A stretch of DNA of 64,000 bases from Microbacterium terricola (GTDB lineage: Bacteria > Actinomycetota > Actinomycetes > Actinomycetales > Microbacteriaceae): the NCBI RefSeq assembly GCF_027943945.1, contig NZ_AP027141.1, positions 1,798,001 to 1,862,000 of the forward strand, written 5' to 3'. Below, one piece after another: positions 35,791 through 45,543 of the stretch. Each line of letters starts with the position of its first letter. Position 1 is the stretch's first letter. The position numbers were made by a program, and so were the translations under genes. Below the pieces are notes generated by a model. It was not told where the DNA came from. It searched no databases and was given only the letters and a program-made list of their open reading frames with translations.

Positions 35791-35796
35791 AGTCTA
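35791..35796 (-). promoter_or_regulatory. Leaderless -10 box for ychF
   Basis: TAGACT on the - strand, eight bases before the GTG at 35782. It supports the GTG over the upstream TTG. Confidence 0.5.
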
Positions 35797-35822
35797 CGTT
35801 GCGCGGATGCGGCGTCCCGGCG

Positions 35823-36569
35823 TCACGGCCTGGTGTACCGGTACGACGCCGTGACGTAGGGCAGCTCGATCACGCGACCTCCCGAGGTGAGGGCGTGAGC
35901 CTGAAGGACGGCTTCGACCGCGGCGGCGACGTGATCCTGCTGTGCGGCCGTCAGGAGGGCGAAGTAGCTCCGCGACCGCACGTCCGCGATGATCTCCTCC
36001 TGCGTGCATCGGCGAACCCACGGGACGAACGATCGCTCCGGTGTTCCGAACGGGTGCCCGATGCCCGGATCCTCGACCGTGCCGCGGAAATGGTCGCCGT
36101 CCGCCCGCATCGCCACGCCGAGGGCGCGGACCCATTCCACGCGCTCGTCGCGGAGATTCCAGACGAGCCCGAGCCGCCCGCCCGGACGCAGCACCCGAGC
36201 CACTTCGGCAGAAGCGGCCGGCACGTCGACCCAGTGCCATGCCTGAGCGAACACCGCGAGATCGGCGGAGGCGTCGCGCAGCGGCATCCGCTCTCCGGCG
36301 CCCTGCACCGCTTCGACGTCGGGGATCGCCGCTCGCAGCTCTTCGCGCATCGGAGCCGAGGGCTCCACTGCGATCACGGTGCGGATCCCGTCGCGCAGCA
36401 GGCGGGTGAACAGACCGGTTCCGGCACCGACATCCACCACCACCGCCGGGTCGCCGTCGAGAAGCCAGTCGACGCTCTCCTGGGGGTACGAAGGTCGCGA
36501 GCGTGCGTAGATCTCGGCGACGGCGTCGAAGCTCGCCGCGCTCGTCGTGCCCTCGTGACCCTCCCTCAT
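35823..36569 (-). CDS. Class I SAM-dependent methyltransferase
   Basis: A 248-residue methyltransferase with the Rossmann-like SAM site. Motif I is [15 protein letters not shown], the following acidic residue is in IAVEPSAPM, then comes [26 protein letters not shown] and the [12 protein letters not shown] stretch. The pattern fits the UbiE/Methyltransf_11 group. The target molecule is unknown. The start ATG at 36569 overlaps the stop of the RibD-like gene (ATGA), so the two are probably co-transcribed. The ORF could be extended upstream in frame, but only inside that gene. Confidence 0.9.
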   Translation of the reverse strand: MREGHEGTTSAASFDAVAEIYARSRPSYPQESVDWLLDGDPAVVVDVGAGTGLFTRLLRDGIRTVIAVEPSAPMREELRAAIPDVEAVQGAGERMPLRDASADLAVFAQAWHWVDVPAASAEVARVLRPGGRLGLVWNLRDERVEWVRALGVAMRADGDHFRGTVEDPGIGHPFGTPERSFVPWVRRCTQEEIIADVRSRSYFALLTAAQQDHVAAAVEAVLQAHALTSGGRVIELPYVTASYRYTRP

Positions 36570-37180
36570 TCCGACGGATCCACCCGCCAGCGCATGAGCA
36601 CATTGCCCGAGTCGTCCCAGGTGCGCGTCTCGAGCAGCTTCAGCGCGACGGGCGGCCGGCTGTCGAACAGCGGCACTCCCCCGCCGGCGATGAGCGGGAA
36701 CGTCACGAGATGCAGCTCGTCGACGAGGCCGGCATGGATCAGGTCGTTCCACAGCACCCGCCCGAGGAGGATCAGGATGCTGCCGCCGCTGCCTTCCTTG
36801 AGCGCCGCGACCTCGGTGCGGGCGTCGGCGATCCGCACGATGCGCGTGTGCGGGTACGGCGCGATGTCGGCCTCGGCGATGGTGTCGGAGACCACGACCG
36901 TCTCGATGCCGAGGATCAGCTCGGCGAGCTCGTGGCGGATGTCGGTCGCGCCAGGATCGGCGCGCACGCCCGTCCAGTAGTCGAGGTTGCCGAGCGCCGA
37001 CCGGCGCCCGCTCAGCAGCAGGGTGTCGGCGCCGCGCAGCAGCTCTGCGGTGTAGTGGTCGAACGAGTCGGCGTCGGCGTAGTCGGGATGCTGATGCTCG
37101 AAGAACGAGACGATGCCGTGGTCGTCGTCCTCATATCGGCCGTCGACGGTGACGAAATTGCAGACGATGAGCTCGCGCAT
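36566..37180 (-). CDS. Dihydrofolate reductase/RibD C-terminal family reductase
   Basis: A 204-residue reductase of the RibD_C (YwjB/YyaP-like) family, with N-terminal [11 protein letters not shown], then [12 protein letters not shown], a central VVVSDT and the NADPH-site region [13 protein letters not shown]. These proteins are DHFR-like but usually do not make tetrahydrofolate; the substrate is unknown. The start is the ATG at 37180 with GGGAGG six bases upstream; a GTG one codon earlier is too close to that site. It is the first gene of a two-gene unit with the methyltransferase. A 16-base element shared with the divergent exonuclease gene lies 30 bases upstream. Confidence 0.85.
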   Translation of the reverse strand: MRELIVCNFVTVDGRYEDDDHGIVSFFEHQHPDYADADSFDHYTAELLRGADTLLLSGRRSALGNLDYWTGVRADPGATDIRHELAELILGIETVVVSDTIAEADIAPYPHTRIVRIADARTEVAALKEGSGGSILILLGRVLWNDLIHAGLVDELHLVTFPLIAGGGVPLFDSRPPVALKLLETRTWDDSGNVLMRWRVDPSE

Positions 37181-37209
37181 CACGTGCCTCCCTGGGCCGA
37201 GGGTACTCG

Positions 37210-37298
37210 CGTACCGTTCTCAGGAGCCGCGGACGTGGCGGGCCCGTCGAATCGATGCGGATGCCAGACCGGGTGCGGTCGATCCTGAGAACGGTACG
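37210..37298. promoter_or_regulatory. 16-bp perfect inverted repeat in a divergent promoter region
   Basis: CGTACCGTTCTCAGGA (37210-37225) is repeated in exact inverse at 37283-37298, with 57 bases between. Each copy points outward to one of the divergent genes (RibD-like reductase on -, exonuclease on +). This layout suggests a shared regulator binding both promoters, or a duplicated promoter element. It could also fold as a large hairpin. Confidence 0.55.
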
Positions 37299-37361
37299 AC
37301 GGTCGGGCGAAGAGCGGCGCGCCTGCGCGCCTGGTCGGCGACCTCGGGTGAGGCTGAGGGC

Positions 37362-37964
37362 GTGGCACTGGACTTCACCGCGATCGACTTCGAGACGGCG
37401 AACTCCAGCAACGCGTCGGCCTGTGCGGTGGGACTCACCCGGGTGCGCGACGGCCAGGTGGTCGCGACAGCGGGGTGGCTCATCCAGCCGCCTGCCGGCC
37501 ACGACCGCTTCTTCGAGCTGAACACGCGGATCCACGGCATCCGCGCCGAGGACGTCATCGGAGCGAAGGGCTGGAGCGAGCAGCTCGACGATCTGGCCGC
37601 GTTCGCCGGTGCCGATGTGCTCGTGGCGCACAACGCCGGGTTCGACATGGCGGTGCTCCGCGCCGCCTGTGCGGCGACCGGCGACCCCCATCCGCCCCAC
37701 CGGTACGTGTGCAGTCTCCAGGTCTCTCGCAAGACGTACGACCTCGCCTCCTACCGGCTGCCGCTCGTGGCCGCCGAGGCGGGCTTCAGCGGGTTCGCAC
37801 ACCACGACGCCACGGCCGACGCCCTCGCCTGCGCCCACATCATGATCGACGCGGCCAGGAGGGTCGGAGCAGACGACATCCACTCCCTCGCCGCGCTCAG
37901 CGGCGTGAAGGTCTCGCAGCTGCGAGCCCTCGTCGAGCAGCCCGCGGAGTTCGTCGCCGCCTGA
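37362..37964 (+). CDS. DEDDh 3'-5' exonuclease (DnaQ-like)
   Basis: A 200-residue exonuclease of the RNase T/DnaQ superfamily. Exo I is IDFETANS (Asp and Glu), Exo II is in LVAHNAGFDMAVL, and Exo III is HHDATADALACAHI, with the DEDDh histidine and aspartate. The pattern resembles stand-alone epsilon-like exonucleases that process DNA ends. The start is the GTG at 37362 with GAGGG seven bases upstream; upstream frame extension carries no domain. It is alone in its transcription unit, divergent from the RibD-like gene and sharing its inverted repeat. Confidence 0.88.
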   Translation: MALDFTAIDFETANSSNASACAVGLTRVRDGQVVATAGWLIQPPAGHDRFFELNTRIHGIRAEDVIGAKGWSEQLDDLAAFAGADVLVAHNAGFDMAVLRAACAATGDPHPPHRYVCSLQVSRKTYDLASYRLPLVAAEAGFSGFAHHDATADALACAHIMIDAARRVGADDIHSLAALSGVKVSQLRALVEQPAEFVAA

Positions 37965-38007
37965 GCGTCGCACACCCGATGTCGGACGTCGGAGGCATCC
38001 TGGGCAC

Positions 38008-39291
38008 ATGGACGCACTGACCATCTCGCTCATCGCCCTGGGCTGCCTGCTCGCGGGCGCCCTGTTCGGCTGGGTCGCCGGTCTCGCCCGGGCGGCCGCA
38101 CGGGCCGCGGAGGCGCAGTCCGACCTGCGCGCGCAGCTCGCCGCGAGCGACGCGGCGCGCCAGGGGGTGCAGGCGCAGCTCGACCACCAGCAGATCCTCT
38201 ACCGCGAGCTCGCGGCGCAGACCCGGCACGACCAGGCCGCCCGCGAAGAGCGCGAACGGCGTGAGCAGGCGGTGCTGCGGGCGCTCGAGCCGGTGCGCGA
38301 GACGCTGCAGTCGATGCAGGGCAAGGTCGACGACCTCGAACGCGAGCGGCACGAGCAGTTCGGGTCGCTCGCCGAGCAGCTGCGCCGGGCGCAGCAGTCC
38401 GACGAGGCGCTCCGCGCCACGACCGAGTCGCTCGCGAGCGCACTGAGCTCGAGCAGCACGCGGGGGGTGTGGGGCGAGACCCAGCTGCGACGCGTCGTCG
38501 AGGCGGCCGGGCTGACGCGCTACGTCGACTTCGACGTGCAGACCTCGATCAGCTCGGACGCCGGCGCAGGGCGGCCCGACATGATCATCCGCCTGCCCGG
38601 CGACAAGGCGATCGCCGTCGACGCGAAGGTGCCGCTCGACGCCTACCTCGAGGCGAGCGCGATCCCGGTGACCGCTCAGGGCGCAGAGGCCGCGCAGCGC
38701 AGCGCGCTGCTGGGCAAGCACGTCAGAGCGGTGCGTGCGCACGTCGACGCCCTCGCGAGGAAGGCCTACTGGGCCGGGCTGTCGGCGAGCCCCGAGTTCG
38801 TGATCTGCTTCGTGCCGAGCGAGTCGCTGCTCGCCGCGGCGCTCGAGGAAGACCCGTCCCTGCTCGACTACGCGTTCAGCAAGCGCGTCGCCCTCGCCTC
38901 GCCGGTCAACCTCTGGGCCGTGCTCAAGACCGTCGCCTACACGTGGACGCAGCAGAGCGTCTCGGCCGAGGCTCGCACGCTGTTCGACCTGGGCACCCAG
39001 CTGTACGAGCGTCTCGGCGGGCTCGCGACCCACGCCGACGACCTGCGCCGCGCGATCGAGCGCACCGTCGACAGCTACAACAAGTTCGTCGGGTCCCTCG
39101 AGACGCGCGTGCTCGTGAGCGCGCGGCGGTTCCCCGGCATCGACGAGACGAAGCTGGATGCGGTGGCCACACCGGCGGTGATCGAGAAGGCGCCGCGGCG
39201 ACTGACCGCACCGGAGCTGCTCGAAGGTGCGCAGCTTCCCGTGGCCGACGCGCTCAGCGCCGACGTGGGCGACCTGCGCGAGCGGCTCTGA
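38008..39291 (+). CDS. rmuC: DNA recombination protein RmuC
   Basis: Membrane-anchored nuclease-like protein of the RmuC family, known in E. coli to limit recombination at inverted repeats (427 aa). It has an N-terminal membrane helix (about residues 4-26), a coiled-coil region (about 30-140) and a PD-(D/E)XK-type core with RGVWGETQL, RPDMIIRLPGDKAIAVDAKVPLDAY and VPSESLL. The ATG at 38008 has no ribosome site; CATCCT lies exactly six bases before it, which fits a leaderless start. It lies 43 bases after the exonuclease gene on the same strand, so the two DNA-repair genes may also share a transcript. Confidence 0.95.
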   Translation: MDALTISLIALGCLLAGALFGWVAGLARAAARAAEAQSDLRAQLAASDAARQGVQAQLDHQQILYRELAAQTRHDQAAREERERREQAVLRALEPVRETLQSMQGKVDDLERERHEQFGSLAEQLRRAQQSDEALRATTESLASALSSSSTRGVWGETQLRRVVEAAGLTRYVDFDVQTSISSDAGAGRPDMIIRLPGDKAIAVDAKVPLDAYLEASAIPVTAQGAEAAQRSALLGKHVRAVRAHVDALARKAYWAGLSASPEFVICFVPSESLLAAALEEDPSLLDYAFSKRVALASPVNLWAVLKTVAYTWTQQSVSAEARTLFDLGTQLYERLGGLATHADDLRRAIERTVDSYNKFVGSLETRVLVSARRFPGIDETKLDAVATPAVIEKAPRRLTAPELLEGAQLPVADALSADVGDLRERL

Positions 39292-39294
39292 GGG

Positions 39295-39504
39295 TCAGGC
39301 TCCGCCGGGAACGAAGCTGAGGAGCGCGATCACGCCCGCGGAGACGGCGACGAACGCACCGATCAGCCACCACGGGGAGACCTGGTGACCCTCGTCGCGA
39401 CGCTTGCGGAACAGGACATCCGGGCGCCGAGCGGGATCGGTCGCGTCCTTGATGACCGCATGCGCACCGGTCTGCGGTGCCGAGCTGCCCACCTCAACCG
39501 CCAT
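39295..39504 (-). CDS. Small single-pass membrane protein, hypothetical
   Basis: A 69-residue protein: a polar N-terminal half with a basic patch (FRKRRDEG) and one C-terminal membrane helix (about residues 45-66, WWLIGAFVAVSAGVIALL). The orientation is probably N-terminus in the cytosol. The start is the ATG at 39504 with GGGAG six bases upstream; a GTG seven codons earlier lacks a site. It is convergent with rmuC, with only three bases between stop codons. I do not recognise the family. Confidence 0.68.
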   Translation of the reverse strand: MAVEVGSSAPQTGAHAVIKDATDPARRPDVLFRKRRDEGHQVSPWWLIGAFVAVSAGVIALLSFVPGGA

Positions 39505-39606
39505 CTCGCACTCCCTGGAACTCACCGAAAAATCGAATGCATCCCCGTTGACACCGGATTCGATTCTGCCAGAGAACCCTGAGAGAGCAGGTCACATCTG
39601 CGTCAC

Positions 39607-39624
39607 GGGATGCTGCGGCATCCC
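39607..39624. terminator. Stem-loop after glpX
   Basis: GGGATGC (39607-39613) pairs with GCATCCC (39618-39624) around TGCG, eight bases past the glpX stop on the - strand. No T run follows. Confidence 0.5.
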
Positions 39625-39631
39625 TCGTCCC

Positions 39632-40621
39632 CTACAGCCACTTGGCGACGAGGTGCTCCGAGGAGATCCGGCGGAGGGTCCCCGACGCGCCGCGCAGCAC
39701 GACGCTCTCGGTGTAGATGTAGCCGCCGTCGCGGCGCACGCCCGCCACGAGCTGCCCGTCGGTGACACCCGTCGCGACGAAGATCGTGTTGCTGCCGGTG
39801 ACGAGACCGTCGGCCTCGTACACGTGACCGTCGAGCTTCAGCCCGGCGTCGATCCCCTTCTGCTTCTCGTCGTCGTCCCGCGGCCAGAGCCGACCCTGGA
39901 TGTGGCCGCCGAGCGCCTTGATCGCACAGGCGGTGACGATGCCCTCCGGGCTGCCGCCGATGCCGACGCACATGTCCGTGCGCGCGTTGTGCCGGGCGGC
40001 GTTGATGCCGCCCGCGACATCGCCGTCGCTCATCAGGCGGGTGCCGGCACCGGCCGCGCGGATCTCCTCGATGAGCCCGTCATGGCGAGGGCGGTGCAGC
40101 ACCGAGACGACGAGCTCCTCGACGGGCTTGCCCAGCGCCTTCGCGAGCAGGCGGATGTTCTCGCCGATCGGCAGGCGGATGTCGACGACGCCCACGCCCG
40201 CCGGACCCGTCACCAGCTTGTCCATGTAGAAGACGCTCGACGCGTCGAGCATCGTGCCGCTGTCGGACACCGCGATCACCGAGAGCGCGTTGTTGCGACC
40301 GGCCGCGGTCAGCGACGTGCCGTCGATCGGGTCGACCGCCACATCCGCCTGGGGGCCGCGACCGGTGCCGACCTTCTCGCCGTTGAACAGCATCGGCGCT
40401 TCGTCTTTCTCGCCCTCGCCGATCACGATGGTCCCGTCGAAGTTCACGGTGGTGAAGAACGCGCGCATGGCGTCGACCGCCGCGCCGTCGGCGGCCTCCT
40501 TCGCGCCGCGTCCGATGAACGGCGAGGAGCGGATCGCGGCCGCTTCGGTCGCACGCACCAGTTCCAGAGCGAGATTGCGGTCGGGATGCAGCGGACTCAT
40601 GTCAGCGGTCAGACTCACCAT
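39632..40621 (-). CDS. glpX: Class II fructose-1,6-bisphosphatase
   Basis: Gluconeogenic enzyme that removes the 1-phosphate of fructose 1,6-bisphosphate; metal-dependent GlpX type (329 aa). Family motifs are VIGEGEKDEAPML, the metal and phosphate site DPIDGTSLTAAGRNNALSV, RLMSDGDVAGG and GIGGSPEGIVTACAIKALGG. The start ATG at 40621 follows TAGGCT by exactly six bases, so the mRNA is probably leaderless. It is divergent from fba, the aldolase acting one step earlier in gluconeogenesis. The two promoters share a 187-base region, so joint control is possible. Confidence 0.97.
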   Translation of the reverse strand: MVSLTADMSPLHPDRNLALELVRATEAAAIRSSPFIGRGAKEAADGAAVDAMRAFFTTVNFDGTIVIGEGEKDEAPMLFNGEKVGTGRGPQADVAVDPIDGTSLTAAGRNNALSVIAVSDSGTMLDASSVFYMDKLVTGPAGVGVVDIRLPIGENIRLLAKALGKPVEELVVSVLHRPRHDGLIEEIRAAGAGTRLMSDGDVAGGINAARHNARTDMCVGIGGSPEGIVTACAIKALGGHIQGRLWPRDDDEKQKGIDAGLKLDGHVYEADGLVTGSNTIFVATGVTDGQLVAGVRRDGGYIYTESVVLRGASGTLRRISSEHLVAKWL

Positions 40622-40627
40622 GGCGCC

Positions 40628-40633
40628 AGCCTA
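40628..40633 (-). promoter_or_regulatory. Leaderless -10 box for glpX
   Basis: TAGGCT on the - strand, six bases before the ATG at 40621. Confidence 0.55.
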
Positions 40634-40769
40634 ACCACGGGCCTCATCGAAACGGCCGGCTTTCCGGCCGGATCGGCCGAAGGAAGTGCGTTTCTTTACA
40701 GCAGGGCAGGACCGGTTCCTCGCGCCCCTCGCGACGTCGCAGGGCATGCCGCGCCCGAGCGTCCTTCGC

Positions 40770-40775
40770 TAGAGT
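40770..40775 (+). promoter_or_regulatory. Candidate -10 box for fba
   Basis: TAGAGT, 33 bases before the fba ATG. The leader it would give contains the ribosome site AAGGAG. The -35 region (TGCCGC at 17 bases) is poor. Confidence 0.45.
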
Positions 40776-40808
40776 GACGAGGGAACGCCGCCGATTCAAG
40801 GAGTTGTC

Positions 40809-41837
<1,029 letters not shown>

Positions 41838-41874
41838 CCGCACCCTCGCGGGCCGCCGCCCGCGAGACTCGCGT

Positions 41875-41917
41875 TTCGGCGCGAGAAACCAGCTCCGGCA
41901 TGGTTTCTCGCGCCGAA
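41875..41917. terminator. 17-bp perfect stem-loop between fba and a convergent gene
   Basis: TTCGGCGCGAGAAACCA (41875-41891) pairs perfectly with 41901-41917 around nine bases. A third partial copy (TGGTTTCTCG) follows at 41920-41929. It is a likely bidirectional terminator, and the extra copy suggests a repeat family. Confidence 0.7.
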
Positions 41918-41952
41918 TGTGGTTTCTCGGGGGAACGGGGCACCCGCGGGGG

Positions 41953-42504
41953 CTACGCCGGGGCGCGGTACACGTCGAGCAGACCCGGAGCGTCGGCCGG
42001 CCGGTGCACCACCACGATCTCGTCGCCGGCGCTGATCCGCCCGTGCTGCACGACCCGCAGGTACGGACCGAGCCGGCGCGCCTGCGAGAACCGCTTCACC
42101 CAGCCGCGGGCGTCGTCGCCGCCCACCCACCGGGCGAAGGTCTGGCACGGGGTGCGGGGCATCGTGACCTCGACCTCCACGGTGTCGCCGATCCGCCAGC
42201 GCTCCCCGATGCGCGCCGCGTTCACGTCGATGCCCTCCGTGCGCAGGTTCTCGCCGAAGAAGCCGGGCGGGAGCTCGCGGCCGAGCTCGCCCTCCCAGTA
42301 CGCGGCATCCTCCTGGGCGTACGCGTAGAGGGCCTTGTCGAGCCCGCCGTGGTGCTTGCGATCGGCCTGGACATCGGCGTAGACGCCGTACGGCCCCACC
42401 CGCACCCGCCCCTCGACCGGACGCTTGTCGATCCCGGTCACGCCGATCGTGCCAGGGTCGGGCAGCAGCTGGTGGACGGTGCAGACGGCGAGAAGACGCG
42501 GCAT
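41953..42504 (-). CDS. MOSC domain-containing protein
   Basis: A 183-residue stand-alone MOSC (molybdenum cofactor sulfurase C-terminal) protein of the YiiM-like type. Seen are GIDKRPVEGRVRVGPYGV, the DRKHHGGLDKALYAYA stretch, FFGENLRTEGI, and the conserved cysteine in MPRTPCQTFARWVG. YiiM-type proteins bind molybdenum cofactor and act on N-hydroxylated compounds; that role here is inferred. The start ATG at 42504 follows TAGCCT by six bases. It is convergent with fba across the hairpin. Confidence 0.9.
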   Translation of the reverse strand: MPRLLAVCTVHQLLPDPGTIGVTGIDKRPVEGRVRVGPYGVYADVQADRKHHGGLDKALYAYAQEDAAYWEGELGRELPPGFFGENLRTEGIDVNAARIGERWRIGDTVEVEVTMPRTPCQTFARWVGGDDARGWVKRFSQARRLGPYLRVVQHGRISAGDEIVVVHRPADAPGLLDVYRAPA

Positions 42505-42510
42505 CCCGTC

Positions 42511-42516
42511 AGGCTA
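42511..42516 (-). promoter_or_regulatory. Leaderless -10 box for the MOSC gene
   Basis: TAGCCT on the - strand, six bases before the ATG at 42504. Confidence 0.55.
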
Positions 42517-42528
42517 GCGCGAGCGCGC

Positions 42529-43116
42529 CTACGCTCCCGACGAGACGTACTGCATGAACGCGGGATCGCCGACGAACGGCACCAGGAGGCACGCGTACAC
42601 GCCGATGTAGGTGATGACCGCTCCCACGAGCGGGATCCACCACGACAGCCGCCTCGCCCGGAGGCTGCGCAGCGCGACCACGGTCGTGATCACGTAGCCG
42701 ACCGTCAGCACGACAGCGGCGATCGGGCCCCACAGATCCGCGGCGGCCGTGTTGGTGAACTCCTCCTCGATGCCGAGGATCTGCATCGCCTGCGTGATGG
42801 CGTCGGCGAGGTCGAAGTAGCTCACCACGGAGAAGAGGACGTTCACGAGACCGAATCCGAGCAGGGCCATCGTGATCACACGGTCGACCGGGCGGGCGGG
42901 CCTCCCGGCGGCGACGACGGGCGGAAGATCGGATGCGGGAGCCGCCGCAGGCTGGGCCGCGGCCGCGGCCGCGGCCGCCGCCGACAGGGACTCACCGGCT
43001 TCGATGGCCGCGGTCACGTCGGGATGGCGGATGTGCGCGCGCTGCTCCTCGGGGGTGGCGTACTCGCCGTACTGCGGGCGGGGTCGCTCATCGCGCGGCG
43101 GCGTGGCGTCGCTCAT
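42529..43116 (-). CDS. Four-helix membrane protein, hypothetical (DUF6264-like)
   Basis: A 195-residue membrane protein. The cytosolic N terminus is charged ([19 protein letters not shown]), followed by an Ala-rich linker (about residues 44-62) and four hydrophobic segments (about 80-102, 128-148, 155-175 and 178-192 as read). The N-terminal GEYATPEEQ stretch matches what I recall of a Microbacteriaceae-specific family labelled DUF6264; this is from memory. The ATG at 43116 overlaps the ispH stop (ATGA), so it is co-transcribed with ispH. Its function is unknown. Confidence 0.75.
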   Translation of the reverse strand: MSDATPPRDERPRPQYGEYATPEEQRAHIRHPDVTAAIEAGESLSAAAAAAAAAQPAAAPASDLPPVVAAGRPARPVDRVITMALLGFGLVNVLFSVVSYFDLADAITQAMQILGIEEEFTNTAAADLWGPIAAVVLTVGYVITTVVALRSLRARRLSWWIPLVGAVITYIGVYACLLVPFVGDPAFMQYVSSGA

Positions 43117-44174
43117 GCGCGCGTCCGCCCGCCGAGAGCGCGGTCGTCGCGGCGGCCGCCGGCATCCTGGCGCAGCTCCTTCGGGAGCGAGAACATGAGG
43201 TCCTCCTCCGCGGTGCGCACCTCTTCGACGTCGCCGTAACCGGCGGCGGCGAGGTCGGCGAGGACCTCCTGGACGAGCACGTCGGGCACGGACGCGCCGC
43301 TGGTCACGCCCACCGTCTCGACGCCGTCGAGCCACTCCTGGCGGACCTCGTCGGCGTAGTCGACCCGGTACGCCGCCTTCGCGCCGTACTCGAGGGCGAC
43401 CTCGACCAGCCGCACGCTGTTCGACGAGTTCGCCGAGCCGACCACGATCACGAGGTCGGCGTCCTTCGCGACCTTCTTGATCGCGACCTGACGGTTCTGG
43501 GTGGCGTAGCAGATGTCGTCGGACGGCGGATCCTGCAGTGACGGGAATCGCTCGCGCAGCCGGCGCACGGTCTCCATGGTCTCGTCGACCGAGAGCGTGG
43601 TCTGCGACAGCCACACGACCTTCTCCGGGTCCTTCACCACGACCGAGTCGGCCTCGAGGGGCGAGTTGACGATGGTGACGTGATCGGGCGCTTCGCCCGC
43701 CGTGCCCTCGACCTCCTCGTGGCCGGTGTGGCCGATCAGGAGGATCTCGAAGTCGTCGCGGGCGAAGCGCACCGCCTCGCGGTGCACCTTGGTGACGAGG
43801 GGGCAGGTCGCGTCGATCGCGCGCAGGCCGCGGTCGGCCGCCGCGCTCACGACGGCCGGCGAGACGCCGTGCGCGCTGAAGACGACGTGCGCGCCCTCCG
43901 GCACCTCGTCGACTTCGTCGACGAAGATCGCGCCCGCGGCCTCGAGTTCGGTCACGACGTGGATGTTGTGGACGATCTGCTTGCGCACGTAGACCGGCGC
44001 GCCATAGCGCTCGAGAGCCTTCTCGACGGCGATGACGGCGCGATCCACGCCCGCGCAGTAGCCGCGGGGGGATGCCAGCAGCACCCGCTTGTGTCCGTCC
44101 ACCGGGTTATCCTGGAGCCGCTCGCGACGCCGTGGAACACGGGGCACGGGCATTCGGATAGCGGAAGAGCTCAC
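43113..44174 (-). CDS. ispH: 4-hydroxy-3-methylbut-2-enyl diphosphate reductase
   Basis: Last enzyme of the MEP isoprenoid pathway, an iron-sulfur protein making IPP and DMAPP (353 aa). The three cluster cysteines are C40 in SPRGYCAGV, one in DATCPLV and one in [19 protein letters not shown] and the SSNSVRL substrate loop are present. The N terminus carries an Arg-rich extension of about 28 residues. The start is the second of two adjacent GTGs (44174), because TAGACT ends exactly six bases before it. The gene is coupled to the downstream membrane protein gene by ATGA. An isoprenyl transferase that uses its products is at 54230-55009. Confidence 0.96.
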   Translation of the reverse strand: MSSSAIRMPVPRVPRRRERLQDNPVDGHKRVLLASPRGYCAGVDRAVIAVEKALERYGAPVYVRKQIVHNIHVVTELEAAGAIFVDEVDEVPEGAHVVFSAHGVSPAVVSAAADRGLRAIDATCPLVTKVHREAVRFARDDFEILLIGHTGHEEVEGTAGEAPDHVTIVNSPLEADSVVVKDPEKVVWLSQTTLSVDETMETVRRLRERFPSLQDPPSDDICYATQNRQVAIKKVAKDADLVIVVGSANSSNSVRLVEVALEYGAKAAYRVDYADEVRQEWLDGVETVGVTSGASVPDVLVQEVLADLAAAGYGDVEEVRTAEEDLMFSLPKELRQDAGGRRDDRALGGRTRA

Positions 44175-44180
44175 CACCCG

Positions 44181-44186
44181 AGTCTA
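44181..44186 (-). promoter_or_regulatory. Leaderless -10 box for ispH
   Basis: TAGACT on the - strand, six bases before the GTG at 44174. It separates two adjacent candidate GTG starts. Confidence 0.55.
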
Positions 44187-44249
44187 GGGCGGGTGGGCTG
44201 GGCGAGCGCCGACAGCGGGATGCCCGCATCGAGATCACGAGAGGACCGG

Positions 44250-45542
44250 ATGACGACCTTCCAGGCCGAGTCGGTTCCCGGCGTACCGCCGCCGGCCGAT
44301 TCGGTGGCCCCTCGCGATGCGACGGCAGAGGCGCCGACATCGGTCTCGCGGCTCAACGACACGATCCGCGGCTTCATCGAGCGGTGGGGCTCGGTATGGG
44401 TCGAGGGCGAGATCACCTCCTGGAACCTCCGCGGCGGGAACGTCTTCGGGCGACTGAAAGACCTCCGCACCGAATCCGTGATCTCGGTGCGCATCTGGTC
44501 GAGCACGCTGCAGCGGCTGCCGGCCGACCTCAAGGTCGGCGATCACGTCATCGCGTGCGTGAAGGCCGACTACTACTCCCGCAGCGGCGACTTCGGGTTC
44601 GGCGTGTCCGCGATGCGGCATGTGGGCCTCGGCGACCAGCTCGAGCGACTCGAGCGCCTGCGCGCGCAGCTGCGCGCAGAGGGCTTGTTCGATCCGGCGC
44701 GCAAGAGGCCGCTCCCGTTCCTCCCGCACACGATCGGCCTGATCACCGGCGAGCGGTCGGACGCGGAGAAGGATGTGCACCGCAACGCCGAGCTGCGCTG
44801 GCCCCAGGTGCGCTTCCGCACCCGGTACGCCGCCGTGCAGGGCGATCGCTGCGTCCCTGAGACGATCGCCGCCCTCACGGCGCTCGACGCCGACCCCGAG
44901 GTCGACGTGATCGTGATCGCGCGCGGCGGCGGCGACCCGCAGACCCTCCTCGGCTTCAGCGACGAGCGGCTCGTGCGGGCGGTGGCCGCGGCATCCACCC
45001 CTGTCGTCAGCGCCATCGGCCACGAGAACGACCGCCCGCTGCTCGACGATGTCGCCGACCTGCGCGCATCGACGCCGACCGACGCGGCCAAGCGGATCGT
45101 GCCCGACGTCTCCGAGCAGCGCGCCCTGATCGCGCACCTCCGCTCGCGCCTGACGTCGCGGCTCACGCAGCGGGTCGGCCACGACATCGCGCAGCTCGAG
45201 CAGCTGCGCTCGCGGCCCGTGCTGCGCACGCCCGAGACGATGCTGCAGTCCCGCTCGCAGCAGCTGTGGCTGAGCGTCTCCCGCGGCCGCGACACGATCG
45301 ACCGCCGCATCGACGCGCAAGCTCGCCGTGCCGCCGAGCTGCGCGCCGCGCTGCGCGCGCTCTCCCCCGCGTCGACGCTCGCCCGCGGATACGCGATCGC
45401 CCATCTCGCCGACGGGGTCATCGTCCGCGACGCCGCCCAGGCCCCGTTCGGCGCCGAGGTGCTGGTGACGGTCGGCCGAGGGTCGTTCGCGGCCCGCTCC
45501 GAGGGGGCCGTGGCCGAGAATCCGGCTCCGGCCGAGAACTAG
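44250..45542 (+). CDS. xseA: Exodeoxyribonuclease VII large subunit
   Basis: Large subunit of exonuclease VII, which degrades single-stranded DNA from both ends (430 aa). The N-terminal OB domain has WGSVWVEGEITSWNLRGGNVFGRLKD. The catalytic domain shows GLITGERSDAEKDV, the VIVIARGGGDPQTLLGFSDE stretch, SAIGHENDRPLLDDVADLRASTPT, and a long coiled coil before the C-terminal LSPASTLARGYAI. The start ATG at 44250 has GAGAGG eight bases upstream. It is followed at once by xseB. Confidence 0.97.
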   Translation: MTTFQAESVPGVPPPADSVAPRDATAEAPTSVSRLNDTIRGFIERWGSVWVEGEITSWNLRGGNVFGRLKDLRTESVISVRIWSSTLQRLPADLKVGDHVIACVKADYYSRSGDFGFGVSAMRHVGLGDQLERLERLRAQLRAEGLFDPARKRPLPFLPHTIGLITGERSDAEKDVHRNAELRWPQVRFRTRYAAVQGDRCVPETIAALTALDADPEVDVIVIARGGGDPQTLLGFSDERLVRAVAAASTPVVSAIGHENDRPLLDDVADLRASTPTDAAKRIVPDVSEQRALIAHLRSRLTSRLTQRVGHDIAQLEQLRSRPVLRTPETMLQSRSQQLWLSVSRGRDTIDRRIDAQARRAAELRAALRALSPASTLARGYAIAHLADGVIVRDAAQAPFGAEVLVTVGRGSFAARSEGAVAENPAPAEN

Positions 45543-45543
45543 G

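Noticed and set aside
37226..37282. Invertible phase-variation switch between the 16-bp inverted repeats
   Set aside because: No recombinase gene is nearby and the 57-base middle holds no clear promoter. Kept only as an alternative to a shared operator.
39549..39572. TTGACA on the + strand with an AGAGAA at 17 bases, as a promoter
   Set aside because: The -10 is poor and no + strand gene follows before 40809; it lies between two - strand genes.
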